Source of the DNA: Solirubrobacterales bacterium
GTDB taxonomy: Bacteria; Actinomycetota; Thermoleophilia; Solirubrobacterales; 70-9
Reading direction: 5' to 3'
DNA length: 64,000 bases
Assembly: GCA_020438295.1 (NCBI GenBank)
Contig: JAGQUV010000003.1
Location: forward strand, 23,263-87,262
The notes under the pieces are model-generated. The model was not told the DNA's origin. It searched no databases and was given only the letters and a program-made list of their open reading frames with translations. This document shows positions 1-8,045 of this stretch, in pieces. The position numbers and the translations under genes were made by a program. Each line of letters begins with the position of its first letter. Position 1 is the first letter of the stretch.

Positions 1-363
1 AACTTCGACGGGGTGGGCGGAGAGGCTCCGCTCCGCTACCTGGAACGCGAAGGGAACGCGGTGCAGAGCTGGCCGGCCGATTCGGGGATACTGGACCTGA
101 TGAGCCGAATCGAACGAGAACGGCCCGAGCTCGAGCTCAGTTCGCTGCGACTCGGCTCGGGGCTGCCCTATGACTCGACCCCGGTCCTGGTCCGCGGCGG
201 ACGGGCCGCGACCCTGAGCGTCCAGGGCCAAAGCATCCCCGACTACCACGCCCCGACCGACACCGCCGACCGGATCAGTGACCAGTCGCTCGGCCGGGCG
301 ATCCAGGTCGGCCGCGAGCTGATCGCGGCGATCGACCGCGGCGAGGCGGACCGGCCTCAGTGA
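1..363 (+). CDS. M28-family metallopeptidase, C-terminal fragment (5' end outside window)
   Basis: The reading frame is open from the first base (N-F-D-G before the GTG at 13), so this is the 3' end of a longer gene. The C-terminal stretch ending ...DYHAPTDTADRIS... followed by a helix matches the last zinc-ligand region of M28 aminopeptidases, where a His in an H-x-P-x-D-T context precedes the final helix. Family members are zinc exopeptidases, often secreted; signal peptide and other zinc ligands lie outside the window. The stop overlaps the next start by 4 nt, implying translational coupling to the sulfatase. The family call is good; substrate is unknown. Confidence 0.7.
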   Translation, partial: NFDGVGGEAPLRYLEREGNAVQSWPADSGILDLMSRIERERPELELSSLRLGSGLPYDSTPVLVRGGRAATLSVQGQSIPDYHAPTDTADRISDQSLGRAIQVGRELIAAIDRGEADRPQ

Positions 364-2024
364 GCCGGGAGAGCGGCGAAAGGCCGCCCAACCTGCTGCT
401 GATCATCACCGACCAGCAGCGCCAGCCGCAGCACTGGCCGGATGAACCCGGGTGGCTCGAGAAGCTGACCCCGGCCGACGCCGAGATCTCCCGGACCGGG
501 GTCACGTTCACCGAGACCTGCGCGGCCAGCTGCATGTGCTCGCCGAGCCGGGCATCGCTGCTCACCGGGCGCTGGCCCGACGAACACGGGGTGGAGCTGA
601 CCCTGACCCAGGGCGGGGCCAAGCCGAATCCGAAGCATGCCCACCTGAGCATCCGGGGGGCGGTCTCGGCGGTACGGAGCGGCGAGCTATCCGCCCGCCA
701 GGCGTTCGGTACGGTCGCCAAGGGCATGGTCCGGCGACCGGACGGCGGGAAGGGGGAGCGCGATCTCGACCCGGGCACGCCGAACCTCGCCACCATCCTG
801 GAGCGGGCCGGCTACCGCACGGTCCTGAAGGGCAAGTGGCATCTCAGCCAGCCGGTCAACGGAGAATGGAGCGACGACGACGTCGGCCACCTGGCCGACA
901 GCTACGGCCTGCACGACTGGGAGCCGCCCGACGCCGGGGAAAACATCGAGCCCTCCCATTTCGGCGGCGGTAGCGGAGCCGGGTCAAGCCGGCTGGGCTT
1001 CGACGAGGATTTCACCCGCCAGGCCGAGCGCTTCCTGGCCGATCCCCCGCCCGAGCCGTGGGCCCTGATCTTCTCGCTGGTCAACCCGCACGATGTGCTC
1101 GGGTACCCGTCCACCTTCGTGCAGGGCGGATACGAGCGCTCCGAGTGGTCCGATCTGGATCGGATCGAGCTACCCGGTTCGGTCGACGAGAACCTCGCCT
1201 CGAAGCCGAAGGCACACGCCACGATGAAGCTCGGCCAGGCCGCCTACCTGGGCGGGCTCGGCGACCGCGAGGCGAAGCTGGACTACTGTCGCTTCTACGC
1301 CCACCTGCAGCGGTTGGCCGACCGCAAGATCGGCCGGATCCTGGAAGCGCTCGGCGACCCGGACGACGAAGACTCACTCCGCTCCAGGACGGTGATCGTC
1401 AGGACGTCCGACCACGGCGAGATGGGCATGTCGCACGGCGGGCTCAGGCAGAAGATGTTCAACGCCTACGACGAGACGATCAACGTGCCGTTGGTCGTCT
1501 CGAACCCGGTCCTGTTCTCCGAGCCGGCGGTCAGCGGGGCGCCGGCCTCGCTCTGCGACATCCTGCCGACCGTGGCATCGATCGCCGGGGTCGACACCTC
1601 CGGCGACGGGATCCGGGGGAGCGACCTGACCCCGATCCTGGCCGCCCGCGCGAAACCGGACCGGGAGCGGTTGGCCGGGTCGGACCTGGACTGGTCGGCG
1701 ATCAGCCGGCATCCGGAGCCGGCCGACTCGGTCCAGGACTTCTCCTACTTCACCTTCGACGATCACCAGTCCGGTACCGCGTTTACCGATGTGATCGCCA
1801 GGCCGAACCAGATCCGGGCCGTCCGTTCGCCGGAGGCGATGTACGCGGTGTACCGCGACGACTCCGGCGGCGAGGACCCCGAGTACGAGCTCTATGACAT
1901 GACCACCGACCCGGACCAGGTGAACAACCTGGTCGGGCGGGACTCGGGAGAGGTGCTCGACCCGGCCGACCAGGACCTGCTGGACCGGATGCGCCAGGCC
2001 CTGGACGACGCCGGCAGGCGCTAG
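360..2024 (+). CDS. Sulfatase (arylsulfatase/choline-sulfatase-like)
   Basis: A 554-residue hydrolase of the alkaline-phosphatase superfamily. The sulfatase signature C-S-P-S-R occurs at residues 60-64 (Cys60 would be converted to formylglycine), followed by A-S-L-L-T-G. A metal-binding ITDQQ lies near residue 16 and a second metal motif DHGEMGMSHG in the middle of the protein. The N-terminus lacks a signal peptide, so a cytoplasmic enzyme is likely. The GTG start overlaps the upstream peptidase stop (GTGA). Substrate cannot be read from sequence. Activity would need a formylglycine-generating enzyme or anaerobic maturase, neither of which is in this window. Confidence 0.85.
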   Translation: MSRESGERPPNLLLIITDQQRQPQHWPDEPGWLEKLTPADAEISRTGVTFTETCAASCMCSPSRASLLTGRWPDEHGVELTLTQGGAKPNPKHAHLSIRGAVSAVRSGELSARQAFGTVAKGMVRRPDGGKGERDLDPGTPNLATILERAGYRTVLKGKWHLSQPVNGEWSDDDVGHLADSYGLHDWEPPDAGENIEPSHFGGGSGAGSSRLGFDEDFTRQAERFLADPPPEPWALIFSLVNPHDVLGYPSTFVQGGYERSEWSDLDRIELPGSVDENLASKPKAHATMKLGQAAYLGGLGDREAKLDYCRFYAHLQRLADRKIGRILEALGDPDDEDSLRSRTVIVRTSDHGEMGMSHGGLRQKMFNAYDETINVPLVVSNPVLFSEPAVSGAPASLCDILPTVASIAGVDTSGDGIRGSDLTPILAARAKPDRERLAGSDLDWSAISRHPEPADSVQDFSYFTFDDHQSGTAFTDVIARPNQIRAVRSPEAMYAVYRDDSGGEDPEYELYDMTTDPDQVNNLVGRDSGEVLDPADQDLLDRMRQALDDAGRR

Positions 2025-2072
2025 GTACGAACCGTAGGGCGGACCGGATCGCCCGGAATCGTGCCGCCGCGG

Positions 2073-2095
2073 TTTATTCAGTCGGAATGTGTAAA
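2073..2095. promoter_or_regulatory. Candidate operator upstream of the nitrate transporter gene
   Basis: TTTATTCAG, 5 bp, then ATGTGTAAA, 45-68 bp upstream of the narK-like ATG. It has the same arm length and 5-bp spacer as the perfect dyad before the ferredoxin gene (19834-19856): the right arm is identical and the left arm matches 6 of 9 bases. Function as an operator is inferred. Confidence 0.5.
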
Positions 2096-2140
2096 ACTTC
2101 CCGCCGTCAGGACGCCTGATCCGAAAGGAACTCCGCCTCG

Positions 2141-3313
2141 ATGTCTCAGTCCAGTGCCGAAAGCGGTGCCGCCACAAGAAACCTGATCCTGGCTACGCTC
2201 GCCTTCGGCGTCTGTTTCTCCGCCTGGGGGATGCTCGCTCCGATCGCGCCGGACCTGCAGGACGAACTCGGGCTCAGCAACACCGAAACCTCGATCATGA
2301 TCTCGATCCCGGTGGTGCTCGGTTCGCTGTTGCGTATCCCGCTGGGTCTGCTGACCGACCGGATCGGCGGCCGGATCGTGTTCACCGGCATGCTGTTCTA
2401 CTCGGCCGGAGCGGCGCTGCTGGTCGGTTTCGCCGAAAGCTACGCCGCGCTTCTCGGAGCCGGTTTCCTGCTCGGCACGACCGGTGCCTCGTTCGCCGTG
2501 GGCATCCCGTTTGTCGCTCGCTGGTACGAACCGCAGCGGCAGGGATTCGCGCTCGGCGTCTACGGGGTCGGCAACATCGGAACCGCGGTCGCGGCGTTCT
2601 CCGTCCCGGCTATCCGCGAAGCGGCCGGGCAGTGGGTGGCCGGACTGGTCTTTGCCGCGGTGATCGCCGCCTACGGCCTGATCTGGATGAGCCTGGCCCG
2701 CGAGTCACCACGGGAGAAGCCGCCGAAGGTTCACTACATGGAGACACTCAAAGCCGGCTGGAAGCTATGGCGGCTCTCGCTGTTCTATTTCGTCACGTTC
2801 GGCGGCTTCGTCGCGATGGCGATCTACCTGCCGAAGCTGCTCAAGGACTGGTTCGACCTCTCGTTGACCGACGCCGGGCTGCGGGCGGCCGGGTTCACCG
2901 TGATCGCGACCGTGGCGAGACCGCTCGGCGGCTGGCTGGCCGACCGGATCGGTGCGAGCAAGGTCCTGGTGATCGCGTTCGGCGGAGTCGGCGTCGACGC
3001 GATCGGGCTGACCTGGCAGGCCACCGATCCGTCGATAGTGCCGGTGACGATCTTCTGCCTCACGATGGCGTTCTTCCTCGGCCTCGGCAACGGAGCGGTC
3101 TTCAAGCTGGTGCCGGTCACCTTCCCCCACTCGACCGGAGCCGCGACCGGCATCATCGGTGCCGCCGGTGGCCTGGGCGGCTTCTTCCCGCCGCTCTTGA
3201 TGGGCGTGGTCAAGGACGCGACCGACGAGTTCACGATGGGGTTCCTCTTTCTGGTCGCGTTCGCCTGGCTCTGTGCCGGACTCGCGCAGTCGACGGCCGA
3301 TGACGGCGGCTGA
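2141..3313 (+). CDS. narK: Nitrate/nitrite transporter, NNP family of the MFS
   Basis: A 390-residue, 12-helix major facilitator. The first helix pair (LATLAFGVCFSAWGMLAPIAP) and the glycine-rich helix 5 segment (YGVGNIGTAVAAF) are typical of NarK-type nitrate/nitrite porters, which import nitrate or exchange it for nitrite across the cytoplasmic membrane. A conserved loop LTDRIGGR follows helix 2. A ribosome site (GAAAGGAA) precedes the ATG. The gene opens the molybdenum-cofactor/nitrate-reductase island, and its promoter region carries a dyad shared with the ferredoxin gene at 19810. Direction of transport and exact substrate are inferred from family and context. Confidence 0.85.
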   Translation: MSQSSAESGAATRNLILATLAFGVCFSAWGMLAPIAPDLQDELGLSNTETSIMISIPVVLGSLLRIPLGLLTDRIGGRIVFTGMLFYSAGAALLVGFAESYAALLGAGFLLGTTGASFAVGIPFVARWYEPQRQGFALGVYGVGNIGTAVAAFSVPAIREAAGQWVAGLVFAAVIAAYGLIWMSLARESPREKPPKVHYMETLKAGWKLWRLSLFYFVTFGGFVAMAIYLPKLLKDWFDLSLTDAGLRAAGFTVIATVARPLGGWLADRIGASKVLVIAFGGVGVDAIGLTWQATDPSIVPVTIFCLTMAFFLGLGNGAVFKLVPVTFPHSTGAATGIIGAAGGLGGFFPPLLMGVVKDATDEFTMGFLFLVAFAWLCAGLAQSTADDGG

Positions 3314-3413
3314 CCGGGGCCGGGGCCGGCAGCCGGCCGGCGCGGCCCGTGTCGTCGACCGTAGTCACCGGCCGTCGACCGGTCTCGCTGACGGGCCGTT
3401 CGGCATACCCGAC

Positions 3414-3419
3414 TATCGT
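3414..3419 (+). promoter_or_regulatory. -10 hexamer for leaderless moaA
   Basis: TATCGT ends 8 nt before the moaA ATG, the spacing expected when transcription starts at the start codon. No Shine-Dalgarno sequence is visible. Confidence 0.5.
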
Positions 3420-3427
3420 GTCGGTTG

Positions 3428-4426
3428 ATGTCGGTTGAACGACAGCTCTTCGACGGGCATGGACGGCGGATAAGCGACCTGCGGGTCTCGGTGACGGACC
3501 GTTGCAACTTCCGCTGCCAGTACTGCATGCCGGCCGAGGGACTGGATTGGATCGACCGGGAGGAGATCCTCACCTTCGAGGAGATCACCCGGCTGGTCAC
3601 GATCTTTGCCGCCATGGGGATCGAGGACCTTCGCCTGACCGGGGGCGAGCCGCTGGTCAGGAAGGCGTTCCCGGACCTGGTCGCGATGCTGTCCGAGGTG
3701 GACGGGGTAAGGGATCTTTCGCTCACCACCAACGGCTACCTGCTCGAGCGCGACGCCGCCGCCCTGGTCTCGGCCGGCATCCAGCGGGTCAATGTCTCGA
3801 TCGATTCGCTGCAACGGGACCGGTTCTTCCAGATCACCCGCAGGGACGCGCTGCCGCGCGTGCTGGACGGCCTGAAGGCACTGAGTTCTCATCCCGAGGT
3901 CGGGCCGATCAAGGTCAACGCCGTGGCGACCCGCGACTTCACCGAGCAGGAGGTCGGGCGTTTCTGCGAGTTTGCCCGCTCGGCCGACTACCAGGTCCGG
4001 TTCATCGAGTTCATGCCGCTCGACGGGGACCGCTCGTGGGTCCCGGAATCGGTGCTGGCCGGGGAGGAACTGCGTCGGATGGTCGCCGCGATCCACCCGA
4101 TCGAGGAGGTCCCGAGGCAACCTTCGGCGACGGCCCGGGTGTTCCGCTTCACCGATGGCAGCGGAGAGATCGGATTCGTCAACCCGGTCACCGAGCCGTT
4201 CTGCTCCGACTGCAACCGGGTCCGCCTGACCGCCGAAGGGAAGCTTCGGACCTGCCTGTTCTCGATCGGCGAGACCGACCTGCGCGAGCCGCTGAGAAAC
4301 GGGGCAGCGGACCATGAGATCGACGAGATCATCCGTGAGGCGGTCTGGCGCAAGGAGCTGAAGCACCGGGTGAACGAGCCCGGCTTCCGGCAGCCGCCAC
4401 GAACCATGAGCGCGATCGGCGGCTGA
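3428..4426 (+). CDS. moaA: GTP 3',8-cyclase
   Basis: Radical SAM enzyme for the first step of molybdenum cofactor synthesis, acting with MoaC to turn GTP into cyclic pyranopterin monophosphate. The SAM-cluster motif CNFRCQYC is at residues 26-33, followed by LTGGEPLVR. The second, substrate-binding cluster motif FCSDCNRVRLTAEGKLRTC lies near residue 257. The protein ends in Gly-Gly, as MoaA proteins do. 332 residues, normal length. The ATG at 3428 is preferred to a TTG one codon earlier because a -10-like hexamer lies 8 nt upstream. A hairpin follows the stop. Confidence 0.97.
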   Translation: MSVERQLFDGHGRRISDLRVSVTDRCNFRCQYCMPAEGLDWIDREEILTFEEITRLVTIFAAMGIEDLRLTGGEPLVRKAFPDLVAMLSEVDGVRDLSLTTNGYLLERDAAALVSAGIQRVNVSIDSLQRDRFFQITRRDALPRVLDGLKALSSHPEVGPIKVNAVATRDFTEQEVGRFCEFARSADYQVRFIEFMPLDGDRSWVPESVLAGEELRRMVAAIHPIEEVPRQPSATARVFRFTDGSGEIGFVNPVTEPFCSDCNRVRLTAEGKLRTCLFSIGETDLREPLRNGAADHEIDEIIREAVWRKELKHRVNEPGFRQPPRTMSAIGG

Positions 4427-4429
4427 GGC

Positions 4430-4452
4430 CCCAGGCGGGGTCGTAGCCTGGG
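4430..4452 (+). terminator. Hairpin after moaA
   Basis: Inverted repeat CCCAGGC / GCCTGGG (7-bp stem, 9-nt loop) directly after the moaA stop. There is no U-tract, which is common for hairpin terminators in high-GC actinobacteria. Confidence 0.45.
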
Positions 4453-4464
4453 CCGGACAGCCTT

Positions 4465-4483
4465 GCCTATATAGTGCCTAGGC
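4465..4483. promoter_or_regulatory. Double palindrome over the promoter and start of the HTH-TOBE gene
   Basis: Two adjacent 8-bp palindromes, CTATATAG (4467-4474) and GCCTAGGC (4476-4483), abut the ATG at 4484. The hexamer TATAGT (4470-4475) ends 8 nt before the ATG, suggesting a leaderless transcript. A TATATA core is also seen in ModE boxes. A protein bound here would block transcription and translation initiation, so autoregulation by the encoded HTH-TOBE protein is an attractive inference. Confidence 0.45.
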
Positions 4484-4900
4484 ATGAGCGATCTCGGCAT
4501 CGGCGAGGCGGCCCGGCAGCTCGGCGTCAGCACCGACACGATCCGGCGCTGGGACCGGGCCGGGAAGATCAGGACCGACCGCGACGACCGCAACCGCCGG
4601 CGGGTTCCGGTCAGTGAGGTCGAGCGCCTGCGGGCCAGCCCGGGCCGCCACGAAACGGGCGACACGTTCTCGGCTCGCAACCGCTTCGCCGGAACCGTGC
4701 GGTCGGTCGAGGTCGACGGGGTGATGGCCCTGGTCGAGATCGAGGCCGGACCGCACCTGATCACCGCCGCGGTCACCCGCGACTCGGTCGAGGAACTGGG
4801 ACTGGCTCCGGGGATCAGAGCCACGGCCACGGTCAAGGCGACCTCGGTGATGATCGACCGCCGTGATGCCGGTGTCGGCCGAGGCGATACCGGTGCCTGA
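4484..4900 (+). CDS. HTH-TOBE molybdate-responsive regulator or molbindin-like protein
   Basis: 138 residues in two parts. Residues 4-50 form an excisionase/MerR-type helix-turn-helix (IGEAARQLGVSTDTIRRWDRAGKI), and residues about 65-128 form a TOBE/Mop domain (FAGTVRSVEVDGVMALVEIEAG) of the kind that binds molybdate or tungstate. This combination precedes modABC in many actinobacteria and is thought to sense molybdate, functionally like ModE although the DNA-binding part is unrelated. The gene overlaps modA, so it is probably the first gene of hth-tobe-modABC. A regulatory rather than storage role is inferred from the HTH and the operator-like palindromes at its start. Confidence 0.85.
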   Translation: MSDLGIGEAARQLGVSTDTIRRWDRAGKIRTDRDDRNRRRVPVSEVERLRASPGRHETGDTFSARNRFAGTVRSVEVDGVMALVEIEAGPHLITAAVTRDSVEELGLAPGIRATATVKATSVMIDRRDAGVGRGDTGA

Positions 4901-5690
4901 GTGCCGGCCAGGCCAGCCACAGCGGGCCCGATGGTGCCGTGCCCCGGTCGTCTTCGCCTTAGCCGTCGCCGGCCTGGTCGGCGCCACGGCGATCGGCTGT
5001 GGCGGGGACGGCGGGCCCGAGCTGACGGTGCTGGCCGCGTCGTCGCTCCAGGCCCCGCTGACCGCGTACGGCCAGTCGATGCCCGGCCTCGAAGTCCGGG
5101 AGTCGTTCGGCGGCTCGGATCTGCTGGCGGCCCAGATCCGGCAGGGCGCGGGAGCGGACGTGTACGCGGCGGCCGAGACGGCCTTGCCGAACCGGCTCTT
5201 TCGCGAAGGGCTGGTACGGCGGCCGCGGGCTTTCGCGTCCAACCGCCTGGCCATCGCGGTGCCGGCCGGGAGCACGATCGGCGGGTTGTCCGACCTGGCC
5301 CGGCCGGGTGGTTCGGTGCTCCTCGGAGACGAAGGGGTGCCGATCGGTGAGTATGCCGACTGGGTGCTGGCGAGGCTTCCCTCGGCTGAACGCGAAGCGA
5401 TTCTCGCCAACGTCGGTTCGCGCGAGCCGGAAGCGAGTTCGATCACCGCCAAACTGGTTCAGGGTGCGGCCGATGCGGGGATCGTCTACCGGACCGACGT
5501 CAGGACCGCCGGAGGTTCGCTCGAGGCCGTGTCGATCCCGGGTCGTCTCCAGCCCGCGATCGCCTATGCGGCGGCCGTGGTCAAAGGAGCGGCCCGGCCC
5601 GCGCTCGCCCGACGGTACGTCGACGGCCTGATCGGGGGTGAGGGGGCGGTTCAGCTTCGCCGGGCCGGTTTTCTGCCGCCCGATCGATGA
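4866..5690 (+). CDS. modA: Molybdate ABC transporter, substrate-binding lipoprotein
   Basis: 274 residues. A basic n-region and hydrophobic stretch end in ATAIGCGG, a plausible lipobox, so the mature protein would be a membrane-anchored lipoprotein. The mature start LTVLAASSLQAPLTAY carries the ASSL oxyanion-binding motif typical of ModA, and FGGSDLLAAQIRQGAGADVYAAA follows as in ModA family members. It captures molybdate or tungstate for ModBC. The start is uncertain: ATG 4866 gives a 35-nt overlap with the upstream gene, GTG 4893 gives 8 nt. The stop overlaps modB (ATGA). Confidence 0.92.
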   Translation: MPVSAEAIPVPECRPGQPQRARWCRAPVVFALAVAGLVGATAIGCGGDGGPELTVLAASSLQAPLTAYGQSMPGLEVRESFGGSDLLAAQIRQGAGADVYAAAETALPNRLFREGLVRRPRAFASNRLAIAVPAGSTIGGLSDLARPGGSVLLGDEGVPIGEYADWVLARLPSAEREAILANVGSREPEASSITAKLVQGAADAGIVYRTDVRTAGGSLEAVSIPGRLQPAIAYAAAVVKGAARPALARRYVDGLIGGEGAVQLRRAGFLPPDR

Positions 5691-6496
5691 GCCTCGGATC
5701 CTGGTTCGGCCGGGTCGCTTTCCTTGCACTCGGGTTGACGCTCCTTTTCCTGACCCTGCCGACGGTGGCGATCTTCACCGATACCTCTCCGGGCCGGCTG
5801 CTGGATGCGCTCGGTGAGCCGGTCGTGCTCGATGCGCTCTGGCTCAGCCTGAAGACCACCGTGATCGCGGTGGTCGTGATCGTCGCGGTCGGCACGCCGG
5901 CCGCCTACCTCGTTGCCAGGCGTGAGTTCCGGGGCCGATCCGTGACCCTCACCCTGATCGAGCTGCCGCTGGTCATGCCCCCGGCTGTCGCCGGGATCGC
6001 GCTGCTGGCGGCCTTCGGGCCACACGGGATCTTCGGCCCCTGGATCAACGACGCGGGGATCGAGCTCGTGCTGCAGACCGCCGGGGTGGTGGTCGCCCTG
6101 ATCTTCGTCGCGGCGCCGTTCTACCTTCGCCAGGCCGTCGCCGCGTTCGCCTCGCTCGATCGAGGCCGGCTCGAGGCGTCACGCACCCTCGGCGCCGGAC
6201 CGTTCAGGACCTTCGTCAGGATCGCCATTCCCGAGGCTCGTCCCGGGCTGTCGTCCGGTCTGGCGCTGGCCTGGGGCCGGGCCCTGGGCGAGTTCGGGGC
6301 GACACTGATGTTCGCCGGGTCCCTCCAGGGGGTCACCCAGACCGCCCCGCTGGCGATCTTCTCGCGGTTTTCCGACCCGGACGGATTCACCGCGGCACTG
6401 GCGATCTCGGCGGTGCTGATCGCGGTCGCCGCGCTGATCCTGCTGTCGGTGAAGCTGTTCGGCGCCGATCGGGCACTCGACCGGACCGGCCCGTGA
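5687..6496 (+). CDS. modB: Molybdate ABC transporter permease
   Basis: 269 residues with about five or six membrane helices, the usual ModB topology. The cytoplasmic EAA loop is visible as LEASRTLGAGPFRTFVRIAIPEARPGL around residues 165-190, followed by GRALGEFGATLMFAGS, characteristic of ModB/CysTW-type permeases. It forms the membrane channel and couples to ModC. Both ends overlap neighbours by 4 nt (ATGA with modA, GTGA with modC), consistent with one polycistronic unit. Confidence 0.95.
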   Translation: MSLGSWFGRVAFLALGLTLLFLTLPTVAIFTDTSPGRLLDALGEPVVLDALWLSLKTTVIAVVVIVAVGTPAAYLVARREFRGRSVTLTLIELPLVMPPAVAGIALLAAFGPHGIFGPWINDAGIELVLQTAGVVVALIFVAAPFYLRQAVAAFASLDRGRLEASRTLGAGPFRTFVRIAIPEARPGLSSGLALAWGRALGEFGATLMFAGSLQGVTQTAPLAIFSRFSDPDGFTAALAISAVLIAVAALILLSVKLFGADRALDRTGP

Positions 6497-7686
6497 CCGC
6501 CCGTTCGGACTCCGGGCTTCCGGCACGGTCGGCCGACGGCCCCGCTCCCGGGCACAAGGGGAGGCATGGCGGGATCGGCTCCCCGGCGCCCGCCGAGCGG
6601 CTCGAGGTCGCGGTCGGAGCCCGGCTGCGGGAGTTCGACCTGGGGGCCGGATTCACGGTCGGGCCCGGTCAGCGGCTGGCGGTCGTCGGTCCGTCCGGCG
6701 CCGGCAAGACCACTCTGCTCAGGCTGATCGCCGGCCTGGCCAGGCCCGACCGGGGGCGGATCGCGATCGGGTCGCGGCCGGTCTTCGACCGCGGACTGGG
6801 GATCGACCTGCCCCCTGAGCATCGTCGATGCGGCTATCTCCCCCAGGACTACGCGCTCTTCCCGGAGATGAGCGCATGGCGAAACGTCGCCTACGGCCTG
6901 CGGGTCGGCGGCCGGACGACCCGCCGCGCCCGCGCCGCGGAAATCCTGGCCCGGTTCGGCGCCGAGCGATTGGCCGACGTCAGGCCGGGCGGGCTCTCCG
7001 GAGGGGAGCGGCAGCGGATCGCGCTGGCGAGGACCCTGGCCGCCGAACCCCGGGTACTGCTGTTCGACGAGCCGCTTGCGGCACTCGACCCGGCCACCCG
7101 CAACGAATCGATGAGGCAGCTCGACCTGGCGCTTTCGCAGTCGGGCGGGCCGGCCGTGATCGTGACCCACTCGTTCGACGAGGCGGCGGTGCTGGCCGAC
7201 CGGATTGCCGTGCTCGACCGGGGCCGGATCGCCCAGGCCGGGTCCCCGGCCGAGCTCTCGGCCCGGCCGGGGTCGCGGTTCGTGGCCGATTTCACCGGAG
7301 CGGTCGTCCTGGACGGGGAGGTGGCCGGGACCGACGGGGGCCTCACCGTGGTCGCGGTCGACGGTGGCGGCATGCTGCGAAGCGTCGATCGGGCGTCCGG
7401 GACCGTTGCGGTCAGCACCTTTCCCTGGGAGATCTCGCTCGAGGCACCGGGGAACGCGCCCCGGGACTCGGCGCTCAATCGGTTGACCGGCACGGTGACC
7501 TCGGTCACCGCGATCGGCAACCGGGCCCGGATCGGGCTGGCGGTTCCTCAGCCGGTCACCGCCGAGATCACCGGCAGGTCGGCCGAAGCGCTGGAGATCC
7601 GGCCCGGGGTGCGGGTCACCGCGGCATGGAAAGCGACCGCGACCCGGTTGATCGCGCGCGGCCCGCACGACCCGTATCGGCCTTGA
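6493..7686 (+). CDS. modC: Molybdate ABC transporter ATP-binding protein
   Basis: 397 residues. Walker A is VGPSGAGKTTLLRLIAG, the Q-loop LPQDYALFPEM, the signature LSGGERQRIALARTLAAEP and Walker B VLLFDEPLAALDP, with the switch His in VIVTHSFDEA. A C-terminal extension of about 130 residues carries a TOBE/Mop-type domain (LTGTVTSVTAIGNRARIGL), diagnostic of molybdate ATPases, which feeds molybdate binding back on transport. The N-terminal 30 residues are unusually long and may be non-structured; no better internal start is obvious. Confidence 0.95.
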   Translation: MTARSDSGLPARSADGPAPGHKGRHGGIGSPAPAERLEVAVGARLREFDLGAGFTVGPGQRLAVVGPSGAGKTTLLRLIAGLARPDRGRIAIGSRPVFDRGLGIDLPPEHRRCGYLPQDYALFPEMSAWRNVAYGLRVGGRTTRRARAAEILARFGAERLADVRPGGLSGGERQRIALARTLAAEPRVLLFDEPLAALDPATRNESMRQLDLALSQSGGPAVIVTHSFDEAAVLADRIAVLDRGRIAQAGSPAELSARPGSRFVADFTGAVVLDGEVAGTDGGLTVVAVDGGGMLRSVDRASGTVAVSTFPWEISLEAPGNAPRDSALNRLTGTVTSVTAIGNRARIGLAVPQPVTAEITGRSAEALEIRPGVRVTAAWKATATRLIARGPHDPYRP

Positions 7687-7801
7687 CCCAGCGGCGTCGT
7701 TTCCCGTCCGGCACGATCCCGCTACGACCGCCGGGGGCGGTCCGCGCGAGAATGGCGGGGAGCCGGCGGACAGCGCGGCCGAAAAGAACCAGGAGGCAAT
7801 G

Positions 7802-8008
7802 ATGAATCGTGACGAGTGGATTGAGAAGTTCTCCGAGCTGACCGGCGTCCAGCCCCCGACCCCGGAGCAGGTCGAGTCGATCCTGGAGCTGGCCGGGGTC
7901 GCCGCACACGCGTCCGAGCGGACAGCGGCGCCGGTCGCCTGCTGGATGGCCGGGCAGACCGACCTGCCGGTGGAGGAATGGATCCCGGTGGCCCGCGAGG
8001 TCGGGTAG
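7802..8008 (+). CDS. DUF6457-type small protein associated with molybdopterin guanine dinucleotide synthesis
   Basis: 68 residues, acidic, predicted helical, beginning NRDEWIEKFSELTGV and containing a central AGVAAHASERTAAPVACWMAGQ segment. This short domain is found in actinobacteria either alone or fused to MobA, and here lies convergent with mobA. Its biochemical role is not established. A strong AGGAGG lies 5 nt before the ATG at 7802, favouring it over the ATG one codon upstream. The 115-bp gap from modC suggests its own promoter. Confidence 0.75.
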   Translation: MNRDEWIEKFSELTGVQPPTPEQVESILELAGVAAHASERTAAPVACWMAGQTDLPVEEWIPVAREVG

Positions 8009-8045
8009 CCCGGCGCCGCTCCGGCCGTGGGAGCGTGGGTACGGT

